Source: Arenicola marina (taxonomy: Eukaryota > Annelida > Polychaeta > Arenicolidae). From it: a DNA stretch of 64,000 nt. The translations under genes were made by a program, and so were the position numbers. The stretch spans positions 6,454,318-6,518,317 of the forward strand of contig OZ025265.1 of NCBI GenBank assembly GCA_964019135.1. The letters run 5' to 3'. Shown here piece after piece: positions 14,011-25,300 of the stretch (position 1 is the first letter of the stretch; every line of letters begins with the position of its first letter). Below the pieces are notes generated by a model, which made no database searches, was not told where the DNA came from, and worked only from the letters and a program-made list of their open reading frames with translations.

Positions 14011-15693
14011 TACACGTACCATGAAAAGTTGTTAACCTGAGCTGTATGTGTGTACACGGGCCATGGGAGTTGTTAACCTGAGCTGTATGTGTGTACACGG
14101 GCCATGGGAGTTGTTAACCTGAGCTGTATGTGTGTACACGGGTCATGGGAGTTGTTAACCTGAGTTGTATGTGTGTACACGGGCCATGGGAGTTGTTAAC
14201 CTGAGCTGTATGTGTGTACACGGGCCATGGGAGTTGTTAACCTGAGCTGTATGTGTGTACACGGGCCATGGGAGTTGTTAACCTGAGCTGTATGTGTGTA
14301 CACGGGCCATGGGAGTTGTTAACCTGAGCTGTATGTGTGTACACGGGCCATGGGAGTTGTTAACGTGAGCTGTATGTGTGTACACGGGCCATGGGAGTTG
14401 CTAACCTGAGCTGTATGTGTGTACACGGGCCATGGGCGTTGTTAACCTGAGCTGTATGTGTGTACACGGGCCATGGGAGTTGTTAACCTGAGCTGTATGT
14501 GTGTACACGGGCCATGGGCGTTGTTAACCTGAGCTGTATGTGTGTACACGGGCCATGGGAGTTGCTAACCTGAGTTGTATGTGTGTACACGGGCCATGGG
14601 AGTTGTTAACCTGAGTTGTATGTGTGTACACGGGCCATGGGAGTTGTTAGCCTGAGTTGTATGTGTGTACACGGGCCATGGGAGTTGTTAACCTGAGCTG
14701 TATGTGTGTACACGGGCCATGGGAATTGTTAACCTGAGCTGTATGTGTGTACACGGGCCATGGGAGTTGTTAACCTGAGTTGTATGTGTGTACACGGGCC
14801 ATGGGAGTTGTTAACCTGAGTTGTATGTGTGTACACGGGCCATGGGAGTTGTTAACCTGAGTTGCATGGGAGTTGTGAACCTGAGCTGTATGTGTGTACA
14901 CGGGCCATGGGCGTTGCTAACCTGAGTTGTATGTGTGTACACGGGCCATGGGAGTTGTTAACCTGAGTTGTATGTGTGTACAAGGGCCATGGGAGTTGTT
15001 AACCTGAGCTGTATGTGTGTACACGGGCAAGGGTAGTTGTTAACCTGAGCTGTATGTGTGTACACAGGCCACGAGTGTTGTTAACCTGAGCTGTATGTGT
15101 GTACACGGGCCATGGGAGTTGCTAACCCGAGTTGTATGTGTGTACACGGGCCATTGGAGTTGTTAACTTGAGTTGAATGTGTGTACACGGGCCATGTGAG
15201 TTGTTAACCTGAGTTGTATGTGTGTACGCAAGCCCTGGGAGTTGTTAACCTGAGTTTTTTGTGTGTACACGGGCCATGGGAGTTGTTAACCTGAGTTGTA
15301 TGTGTGTACACGGGCCATTGGAGTTGTTAACTTGAGTTGAATGTGTGTACACGGGCCATGTGAGTTGTTAACCTGAGTTGTATGTGTGTACGCGAGCCAT
15401 GGGAGTTGTTAACCTGAGTTGTTTGTGTGTACACGGGCCATGGGAGTTGCTAACCTGAGTTGTATGTGTGTACACGGGCTATGGGAGTTGATAACCTGAG
15501 TTGTATGTGTGTATACGGGCCATGAGAGTTGTTAACCTGAGCTGTATGTGTGTATACGGGCCATGGGAGTTGTTAACCTAAGTTATATGTGTGTACACGG
15601 GCCATAGGAGTTGTTAACCTGAGTTGCATGTTTGTACACGGGCCATGGGAGTGGCTAACCTGAGTTGTATGTGCGTACACGGGCCATGGGAGT
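14011..15693. repeat. 41-bp minisatellite, about 41 units
   Basis: Units of 41 bp contain GTTGTTAACCTGAG, TATGTGTGTACACGG and GCCATGGGAG. The first unit (14011, TACACGTACCATGAAAAG) is diverged, and units become more varied right of about 15000, as expected for array edges. One unit near 14856-14880 is internally deleted. A recurrent C/T variant (GAGCTG or GAGTTG) separates the mainly GAGCTG left part from the mainly GAGTTG right part. Because 41 is not a multiple of three and stops occur, there is no long open frame. Confidence 0.95.
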
Positions 15694-17221
15694 ACCGAGG
15701 TCTGACTGTATGTAGCCGTAAAGCTGTACATGTTACGCTACATATGACAAGCAGCAAGGCTGGGCGTCTGGCCCTTCATCAGCCCAGTCTCTGCTCACTG
15801 ATGGGCCCAAAGGGCGAACCTACCCAGGTTATCGCCCAGAGAACCACAACACGGAGACAAATGGCGTGTTTACCGGCCAGGGGAGAGCCAATATCCAACA
15901 AATGCCACTTTTACCGACGGGAAGAAGAGTAAAGAGGGTGTGTGGGGGGTGGGGGGGGGGGGGTGGATGGGCCAGATAGGGAGGTAAGGGGCTAGAGGGA
16001 GAGGTGAGAGGTCGGAGGGGGTCCCCGGTCACCTGAACCCCAGGCGACATGTTGTCCACTCCAGACACTGGCTATAAGTTACGGAAACCGTAATGGGCGG
16101 ATAACCAAACGACGCCGGACTGTTTACTGACCAAAAGGTCAGTCATCCGCGGGGCAAATAGTCCCCCGATATAGGTCTGCGCAAAGCTTCCCGGTGTCTC
16201 ACGGGAAATATTGGCCCAGGGTTCTTTACTGGCCGACAGTGGTTTCCTGTGGGCTGACGGTGACACATGATGCGGTCTCTTAATGGCGTGCGGCGGCTTG
16301 TAAGGGTGTTGGTTTCTGGGAAAGCAAGCAGAGATTTGTTCGCCTGCCTAGCGTATATTATCCATGCTGGTGCAAAGATAGAAAGGACAACCCTATGCAG
16401 TGGCCGAGTGGGTAGCTAGCTCTTTTTGTCCAGAGGTCTCTGAAACTGTATGTGTATTTTAAAATTAGTGTGCAGTGAGAGATATCGGGAAATGATACAG
16501 TTTTTTGGCACGGCCACGGCAGGAAAGCAGCATGTTGTCACAAGTTCTGGATAAAAAAAAGTAGCGGAAGGAATGAGGGGAGAGTGAAATAGCGACTGGC
16601 GCCACAAAAAGGTCAATAGTTCGTCTTGGGAAACACTTTGGAGCATAGCCAGGCATTCCACGATTAAGGATTTCATCATCCGCAAAACGTTTGACAAGTG
16701 GTGTGGCATTATGCTGGTGTAGCCGACAGCCCCACTCGCCTGTTATCAGTCTGTGCTTTTCATTCACACACACCGCCCGCTGATCCTGATGCACAGTCAA
16801 CACAAGACGCGACGACAGCGGCCGCCAGATAACTGGTGTCCGCAATTAAACAAGCAATTTATCTAACGAGAAAACAGTCAGGTCTCGTGATTGTTTCACA
16901 GTCTCGTTGCCATGCTAACAATTCGGTTACCACAATGGAGGCGTTCAGTGTTGACATTGTCTGTGACGTAATCGGTGACGGGAGAGAAGTTCGATTGATA
17001 ACCAATCAATTATTGATCGATAATAGCTGTGTTTCATGTCACTTGGTTCTCGCCCCGGGGGGTCGATTGTGGGACCTCCCACGGGGGGGCCTAGTGTTTC
17101 TAATGCATTGTGGGGTGGTGGGCAGGGCCAATTGCGGTGGTAGCAAAAAACGGAATTCAACTGAGGCGACAAGAATGAAAAAAAGATGGATGTGGAATGA
17201 AATGTATGCTGGCCAATGGGT
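15694..17221. other. Single-copy spacer, no gene recognised
   Basis: About 1.5 kb between two arrays. It contains a poly(G) tract at 15951-15963 and a G/C-rich patch around 17055-17090. Open frames of 64 to 126 codons on both strands overlap one another and show no recognisable domain. A frame starting at 16836 stays open only because it runs into the 46-bp array. Confidence 0.55.
15942..15966 (+). repeat. Poly(G) tract
   Basis: A run of 13 G (15951-15963) is preceded by GTGTGGGGGGT and followed by TGG. Similar runs lie in other spacers of this window (18904-18915 as C, 48093-48108, 52630-52643, 54281-54292). Confidence 0.9.
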
Positions 17222-18199
17222 GCGACAGGACAAGCAAGGCTATGACGGCGGGCCTGTCATTAAGGCAGCGACAGGACAAGCAAGGCTATGGCGGCGGGCC
17301 TGTCATCAAGGCAGCGACAGGACAAGCAAGGCTATGACGGCGGGCCTGTCATCAAGGCAGCGACAGGACAAGCAAGGCTATGACGGCGGGCCTGTCATCA
17401 AGGCAGCGACAGGACAAGCAAGACTATGGCGGCGGGCCTGTCATCAAGGCAGCGACAGGATAAGCAAGAATATGGCGGCGGGCCTGTCATCAAGGCAGCG
17501 ACAGGACAAGCAAGGCTATGACGGCGGGCCTGTCATTAAGGCAGCGACAGGATAAGCAAGGCTATGACGGCGGGCCTGTCATTAAGGCAGCGACAGGACA
17601 AGCAAGGCTATGACGGCGGGCCTGTCATCAAGGCAGCGACAGGACAAGCAAGGCTATGACGGCGGGCCTGTCATTAAGGCAGCGACAGGACAAGCAAGGC
17701 TATGACGGCGGGCCTGTCATCAAGGCAGCGACAGGACAAGCAAGACTATGACGGCGGGCCTGTCATCAAGGCAGCGACAAGACAAGCAAGGCTATGACGG
17801 CGGGCCTGTCATTAAGGCAGCGACAGGACAAGCAAGGCTATGACGGCGGGCCTGTCATTAAGGCAGCGACAGGACAAGCAAAACTATGGCGGCGGGCCTG
17901 TCATTAAGGCAGCGACAGGACAAGCAAGGCTATGACGGCGGGCCTGTCATCAAGGAAGCGACAGGACAAGCAAGGCTATGACGGCGGGCCTGTCATCAAG
18001 GCAGCGACAGGACAAACAAGGCTATGGCGCCGGGCCTGTCATCAACGCAGCGACAGGACAGGCAAGGCTATGTCATCAAGGCAGCGACAGGACAAGCAAG
18101 GCTATGTCATCAAGGCAGCGACAGAACAAGAAGCCTATGTCATCAAGGCAGCGACAGGACAAGCAAGGCTATGGCGCCGGGCCTGTCATCAAGGCAGCG
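17222..18199. repeat. 46-bp minisatellite, about 21 units with short deletion units
   Basis: Units of 46 bp contain GCGACAGGACAAGCAAGG, CTATGACGGCGGG and CCTGTCATCAAGG. GACAGG and CCTGTC within each unit are an inverted pair that could form a small hairpin. Near the right end (about 18065-18150) units are 34 bp because a 12-bp piece that includes part of the CCTGTC arm is absent. The last full units carry GGCGCCGGG in place of GACGGCGGG. The array ends abruptly at 18199. Confidence 0.95.
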
Positions 18200-19024
18200 T
18201 GTTCGACTGTCACAGCGTTGGAATAGCAACTGATATAATTATTATTGACATAGATATCAAAGGCAATACGACTGATACAGCCACTAGTTATGTTCTCAGA
18301 ACTATTTCCGTTACTAACATTATTAATGATTAAATTACCCATACTGATACTAATAACAGCCATCGATCACCATCGAAAATATCATCAAAAACATTATTAT
18401 TATATCCCTGGCTATAAATAATAATAACTACTATTGTGATAACACTAGGCATAATACGGTTATTTCTATCACTTCACGAATAAAGGCATCAAGGCTAGTA
18501 AATCTAATATTTTTACAACCATTATTATTATTAATATCATTATTATTATAACTGCGATTTTTTTAACCCTATTTTTATTATTTAAACTTCTAAAGTTTGA
18601 TGCATAATTGCATGGTTGTGGACGTGTTAAGATCTCGCACAGACGGCGTTGTGAAACTACTGCCGGCAAAGCCTGGCATTTTGGAGTTCTGCTTTGGAAG
18701 AAAACAAGGTAGCATGACGGGGTGTCTACTGGTGGCATTACAGCAATGACACACAGCCAGGCAACCCCAGCATGCATCGGACGAGATAAACTTCTCAAAT
18801 GCCGTCCGCCTAATCTATCAAATCTCCTGTCTTTGTAGGTGGTCTCCCCAGACAGGATTGTACCTCCCATGTCTGTTCGGCCTGGTCCATATCACCACCC
18901 CCTCCCCCCCCCCCCACACGCTCTGAATGGCATTCTTACATTTCAACAACGAGTACCTGGCAGCTGCTGATGAGCTCAGCGTCACATGTCTAAGACAAAG
19001 TCGAGGGTACCCCAATACACTAAG
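18200..19024. other. Single-copy spacer with an AT-rich, TTA/ATT-rich part
   Basis: The stretch 18225-18600 is AT-rich, with ATT/ATA/AAT triplet runs such as ATTATTATTATT on either strand (low complexity). The stretch 18600-19024 is mixed sequence with a C run at 18904-18915. Minus-strand open frames (64, 133 and 78 codons) overlap and show no recognised domain. Confidence 0.55.
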
Positions 19025-19274
19025 GGGTGAGGGGTACAATATTACAGCTAACACACATGATGGAAAGAGGGGTGGGGTACAAGAATGACACCTAACACAT
19101 GATAGAGAGGGGGGTGGACTGGAAGACTAACTTCTAACACACATGATGTAGACGGGGGTGGGGGTGGAAGACTAACTCATAACACACTTGATGTAGACGG
19201 GGGTGGGGTCGAAGACTAACACCTAACACACATGATGTAGACGGGGGTGGAGTGGAAGACACACACACGATGTA
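19025..19274. repeat. Worn 44-46-bp tandem repeat, about five to six units
   Basis: Imperfect units containing CTAACACACATGATGTAGA, GGGGTGG and GGAAGACTAAC recur, with starts of GATGTAGAC at 19145, 19190 and 19234. Earlier units (from 19025) are more diverged. It directly abuts the next, unrelated 41-bp array. Confidence 0.75.
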
Positions 19275-21766
19275 GGTGCCCACTGGTTCACCTCATGAGG
19301 ACGGTGCTGGGTGCCCACTAACACCAGCTCAGCACATGAGGACGGTCCTGGGTGCCCACTAACACTGGCTCAGCACATGAGGACGGTCCTGGGTGCCCAC
19401 TAACACTGGCTCAGCACATGAGGACGGTCCTGGGTGCTCACTAACACTGACTCAGCACATGAGGACGGTCCTGGGTGCCCACTAACACTGGCTCAGCACA
19501 TGAGGACGTTCCTGGGTGCCCACAAACACCAGCTCAGCACATGAGGACGGTCCTGGGTGCCCGATAACACTGGCTCAGCACATGAGGACGGTCCTGGGTG
19601 CCCACTAACACCAGCTCAACACATGAGGACGGTCCTGGGTGCCCACTAACACTGGCTCAGCACATGAGGACGGTCCTGGGTGCTCACTAACACTGACTCA
19701 GCACATGAGGACGGTCCTGGGTGCCCACTAACACTGGCTCAGCACATGAGGACGGTCCTGGGTGCCCACAAACACCAGCTCAGCACATGAGGACGGTCCT
19801 GGGTGCCCGATAACACTGGCTCAGCACATGAGGACGGTCCTGGGTGCCCACTAACACTGGCTCAGCACATGCCGACGGTCCAGGGTGCCCACTAACACTG
19901 GCTCAGCACATGAGGACGGTCCTGAGTGCCCACTAACACTGGCTCAGCACATGAGGACCGTCCTGGGTGCCCACTAACACCAGCTCAGCACATGAGGACG
20001 GTCCTGGGTGCCCGATAACACTCGCTCAGCACATGAGGACGGTCCTGGGTGCCCACTAACACTGGCTCAGCACATGAGGACGGTCCTGGGTGCCCACTAA
20101 CACTGGCTCAGCACATGAGGACGGTGCTGGGCGCCCACTAACACTGGCTCAGCACATGAGGACGGTGCTGGGCGCCCACTAACACCAGCTCAGCACATAA
20201 GGACGGTGCTGGGCGCCCACTAAAACCTGCTCAGCATATGAGGACGGTCCTGGGCGCCCACTAACACTAGCTCAGCACATGAGGACGGTGCTGGGCGCCC
20301 CCTAACACTGGCTCAGCACATGAGGACGGTCCTGGGCGCCAACTAACACCAGCTCAGCACATGAGGACGGTCCTGGGTGCCCACTAACACTGGCTCAGCA
20401 CATGAGGACGGTCCTGGGTGCCCACTAACACTGGCTCAGCACATGAGGACGGTCCTGGGTGCCCACTAACACTGGGTCAGCACATGAGGACGGTCCTGGG
20501 TGCCCACTAACACTGGCTCAGCACATGAGGACGGTGCTGGGTGCCCACTAACACTGGGTCAGCACATGAGGACGGTCCTGGGTGCCCACTAACACTGGCT
20601 CAGCACATGAGGACGGTGCTGGGCGCCCACTAACACTGGCTCAGCACATGAGGACGGTGCTGGGTGCCCACTAACACTGGGTCAGCACATGAGGACGGTC
20701 CTGGTTGCCCACTAACACCAGCTCAGCACATGAGGACGGTCCTGGATGCCCACTAACACTGGCTCAGCACATGAGGACGGTCCTGGGTGCCCACTAACAC
20801 TGGCTCAGCACATGAGGACGGTCCTGGGTGCCCACTAACACCAGCTCAGCACATGAGGACGGTCCTGGGTGCCCACTAACACTGGCTCAGCACATGAGGA
20901 CGGTGCTGGGTGCCCACTAACACTGGGTCAGCACATGAGGACGGTCCTGGGTGCCCACTAACACTGGCTCAGCACATGAGGACGGTGCTGGGCGCCCACT
21001 AACACTGGCTCAGCACATGAGGGGCGGTGCTGGGCGCCCACTAACACCAGCTCAGCACATGAGGACGGTGCTGGGCGCCCACTAAGACCTGCTCAGCATA
21101 TGAGGACGGTGCTGGGCGCCCACTAAGACCTGCTCAGCATATGAGGACGGTGCTGGGCGCCCACTAAGACCTGCTCAGCATATGAGGACGGTGCTGGGCG
21201 CCCACTAACACCAGCTCAGCACATGAGGACGGTGCTGGGCGCCCACTAAGACCTGCTCAGCATATGAGGACGGTGCTGGGCGCCCACTAAGACCTGCTCA
21301 GCACATGAGGACGGTGCTGGGCGCCCACTAAGACCTGCTCAGCATATGAGGACGGTGCTGGGCGCCCACTAACACCAGCTCAGCACATGAGGACGGTGCT
21401 GGGCGCCCACTAAGACCTGCTCAGCATATGAGGACGGTGCTGGGCGCCCACTAAGACCTGCTCAGCACATGAGGACGGTGCTGGGCGCCCACTAACACCA
21501 GCTCAGCACATGAGGACGGTGCTGGGCGCCCACTAACACCAGCTCAGCACATGAGGACGGTGCTGGGCGCCCACTAAGACCTGCTCAGCATATGAGGACG
21601 GTGCTGGGCGCCCACTAAGACCTGCTCAGCACATGAGGACGGTGCTGGGCGCCCACTAAGACCTGCTCAGCATATGAGGACGGTGCTGGGCGCCCACTAA
21701 CACCAGCTCAGCACATGAGGACGGTGCTGGGCGCCCACTAAGACCTGCTCAGCACATGAGGACGGT
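19275..21766. repeat. Second, unrelated 41-bp minisatellite, about 61 units
   Basis: The unit contains GGTGCCCACTAACAC, TGGCTCAGCACATGAGG and ACGGTCCTG. The composition changes along the array: left units mostly read TCCTGGGTGCCC with ACACTGGCTCAG, while right of about 20950 they read GTGCTGGGCGCCC with AAGACCTGCTCAGCATATG. A CCGATAACAC variant recurs at 19561, 19807 and 20012 (6 and 5 units apart), showing block copying. The period equals that of the 14011-15693 array, but the sequences are not similar. Confidence 0.95.
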
Positions 21767-22306
21767 CGATGGCGTCTAGTCTCGATGCTCAATCATCCCA
21801 AGCGGCATCTCAACACTCCAAGTTGGAAAGTTTGATTTCCGTTTCAGCACAGACATTATTGCCGTACAACATGTCAACATCACATAACTTACAACAGTTT
21901 TAGCCGTTGAGTCGGCATCAAGTGCGAAATATTGAAAGGAATCATGACGGCAGGGCGGACGCGATGACCGAGGGACAGGACCAGGCTTGTGATTGCCAAC
22001 TCATTTCTCCGTTAGATGTTGTCGCTGTAACAACTGAAGCAGAACTGATTTGATGTCTACATCAGGTAAAAAACGTAGAAGTCTAACCTGCCGCCAATGG
22101 TTGTATTGCTTCAACCCGCCTCGCAGACCACCGGGGCATAGGGGACCGTATCGATGTGTCAGCGCTAGTCGATAGACATTTTTGCCGGTTTCAGCTTAGG
22201 TTTATGGTAGATGTGACACATTTATGCCGTCATTATCCGTGTTGGCGAAGCGTTAAATGGGTAATTCCCGGACTATGTTAAGCGGCGGAGAGTACGTGGC
22301 CAAGGA
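21767..22306. other. Single-copy spacer
   Basis: About 540 bp of mixed sequence without recognisable gene, RNA or mobile element. The right edge runs into the 37-bp array at GTCGACGTC. Confidence 0.55.
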
Positions 22307-25300
22307 GTCGACGTCTAATGGGAGGGAGATCGCACACCCTGCTGTCGACGCTAATGGGAGGGAGATCGCACACCCTGCTGTCGACGCTAATGGGAGGGAG
22401 ATCGCACACCCTGCTGTCGACGTCCAATGGGAGGGGGATCGCACACCCTGCTATCGACGTCTAATGGGAGGGAGATCGCACACCCTGCTGTCGATGTCTA
22501 ATGGGAGGGAGATCGCACACCCTGCTGTCGACGTCTAATGGGAGGGAGATCGCACACCCTGCTGTCGACGTCTAATGGGAGGGAGATCGCACACCCTGCT
22601 GTCGACGACTAATGGGAGGGAGATCGCACACCCTGCTGTCGACGTCTAATGGGAGGGAGATCGCACGCCCTGCTGTCGACGTCTAATGGGAGGGAGATCG
22701 CACACCCTGCTGTCGACGTCTAATGGGAGGGAGATCGCACACCCTGCTGTCGACGTCTAATGGAAGGGAGATCGCACACCCTGCTGTCGACGTCTAATGG
22801 GAGGGAGATCGTACACCCTGCTGTCGACGTCTAATGGGAGGGAGATCGCACACCCTGCTGTCGACGTCTAATGGGAGGGAGATCGCACACCCTGCTGTCG
22901 ACGTCTAATGGGAGGGAGATCGCACACCCTGCTGTCGACCTCTAATGGGAGGAAGATCGCACACCCTACTATCGAGGTCTAATGGGAGGGAGATCGCACA
23001 CCCTGCTGTCGACGTCTAATGGGAGGGAGATCGCACACCCTGCTGTCGACGTCTAATGGGAGGGAGATCGCACACCATGCTGTCGACGTCTAATGGGAGG
23101 GAGATCGCACACCCTGCTGTCGACGTCTAATGGGAGGGAGATCGCACACCCTGCTGTCGACGTCTAATGGGAGGGAGATCGCACACCCTGCTGTCGACGT
23201 CTAATGGGAGGGAGATCGCACACCCTGCTGTCGACGCCTAATGGGAGGGAGATCGCACACCCTGCTGTCGACGTCTAATGGGAGGGAGATCGCACACCCT
23301 GCTGTCGACGTCTAATGGGAGGGAGATCGCACACCCTGCTGTCGACGTCTAATGGGAGGGAGATCGCACACCCTGCTGTCGACGTCTACTGGGAGGGAGA
23401 TCGCACACCCTGCTGTCGACGTCTAATGGGAGGGAGATCGCACACCCTGCTGTCGACCTCTAATGGGAGGAAGATCGCACACCCTGCTGTCGACGTCTAA
23501 TGGGAGGGAGATCGCACACCCTGCTGTCGACGTCTAATGGGAGGGAGATCGCACACCCTGCTGTCGACGTCTAATGGGAGGGAGATCGCACACCCTGCTG
23601 TCGACGTCTAATGGGAGGGAGATCGCACACCCTGCTGTCGACGTCTAATGGGAGGGAGATCGCACACCCTGCTGTCGACGTCTAATGGGAGGGAGATCGC
23701 ACACCCTGCTGTCGACGCCTAATGGGAGGGAGATCGCACACCCTGCTGTCGACGTCTAATGGGATTGAGATCGCACACCCTGCTGTCGACCTCTAATGGG
23801 AGGGAGATCGCACACCCTGCTGTCGACGTCTAATGGGAGGGAGATCGCACACCCTGCTGTCGACGTCTAATGGGAGGGAGATCGCACACCCTGCTGTCGA
23901 CGTCTAATGGGAGGGAGATCGCACACCCTGCTGTCGACGTCTAATGGGAGGGAGATCGCACACCCTGCTGTCGACGTCTAATGGGAGGGAGATCGCACAC
24001 CCTGCTGTCGACGTCTAATGGGAGGGAGATCGCACACCCTGCTGTCGACGTCTAATGGGAGGGAGATCGCACACCCTGCTGTCGACGTCTAATGGGAGGG
24101 AGATCGCACACCCTGCTGTCGACGTCTAATGGGAGGGAGATCGCACACCCTGCTGTCGACGTCTAATGGGAGGGAGATCGCACACCCTGCTGTCGACGTC
24201 TAATGGGAGGGAGATCGCACACCCTGCTGTCGACGTCTAATGGGAGGGAGATCGCACACCCTGCTGTCGACGTCTAATGGGAGGGAGATCGCACACTCGG
24301 CTGTCGACATCTAATGGGAGGGAGATCGCACACCCTGCTGTCGACGTCTAATGGGAGGGAGATCGCACACCCTGCTGTCGACGTCTAATGGGAGGGAGAT
24401 CGCACACCCTGCTGTCGACCTCTAATGGGAGGGAGATCGCACACCCTGCTGTCGACGTCTAATGGGAGGGAGATCGCACACCCTGCTGTCGATGTCTAAT
24501 GGGAGGGAGATCGCACACCCTGCTGTCGACGTCTAATGGGAGGGAGATCGCACACCCTGCTGTCGACGTCTAATGGGAGGGAGATCGCACACCCTGCTGT
24601 CGACGACTAATGGGAGGGAGATCGCACACCCTGCTGTCGACGTCTAATGGGAGGGAGATCGCACGCCCTGCTGTCGACGTCTAATGGGAGGGAGATCGCA
24701 CACCCTGCTGTCGACGTCTAATGGGAGGGAGATCGCACACCCTGCTGTCGACGTCTAATGGAAGGGAGATCGCACACCCTGCTGTCGACGTCTAATGGGA
24801 GGGAGATCGTACACCCTGCTGTCGACGTCTAATGGGAGGGAGATCGCACACCCTGCTGTCGACGTCTAATGGGAGGGAGATCGCACACCCTGCTGTCGAC
24901 GTCTAATGGGAGGGAGATCGCACACCCTGCTGTCGACCTCTAATGGGAGGAAGATCGCACACCCTACTATCGAGGTCTAATGGGAGGGAGATCGCACACC
25001 CTGCTGTCGACGTCTAATGGGAGGGAGATCGCACACCCTGCTGTCGACGTCTAATGGGAGGGAGATCGCACACCATGCTGTCGACGTCTAATGGGAGGGA
25101 GATCGCACACCCTGCTGTCGACGTCTAATGGGAGGGAGATCGCACACCCTGCTGTCGACGTCTAATGGGAGGGAGATCGCACACCCTGCTGTCGACGTCT
25201 AATGGGAGGGAGATCGCACACCCTGCTGTCGACGCCTAATGGGAGGGAGATCGCACACCCTGCTGTCGACGTCTAATGGGAGGGAGATCGCACACCCTGC

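Noticed and set aside
16836-17555. A 239-codon plus frame running into the 46-bp array
   Set aside because: About half of it is minisatellite. The unique half has no domain, and minus frames of similar quality overlap it.
14011-21766. The two 41-bp arrays as copies of one family
   Set aside because: The periods are equal but the unit sequences do not align on either strand.
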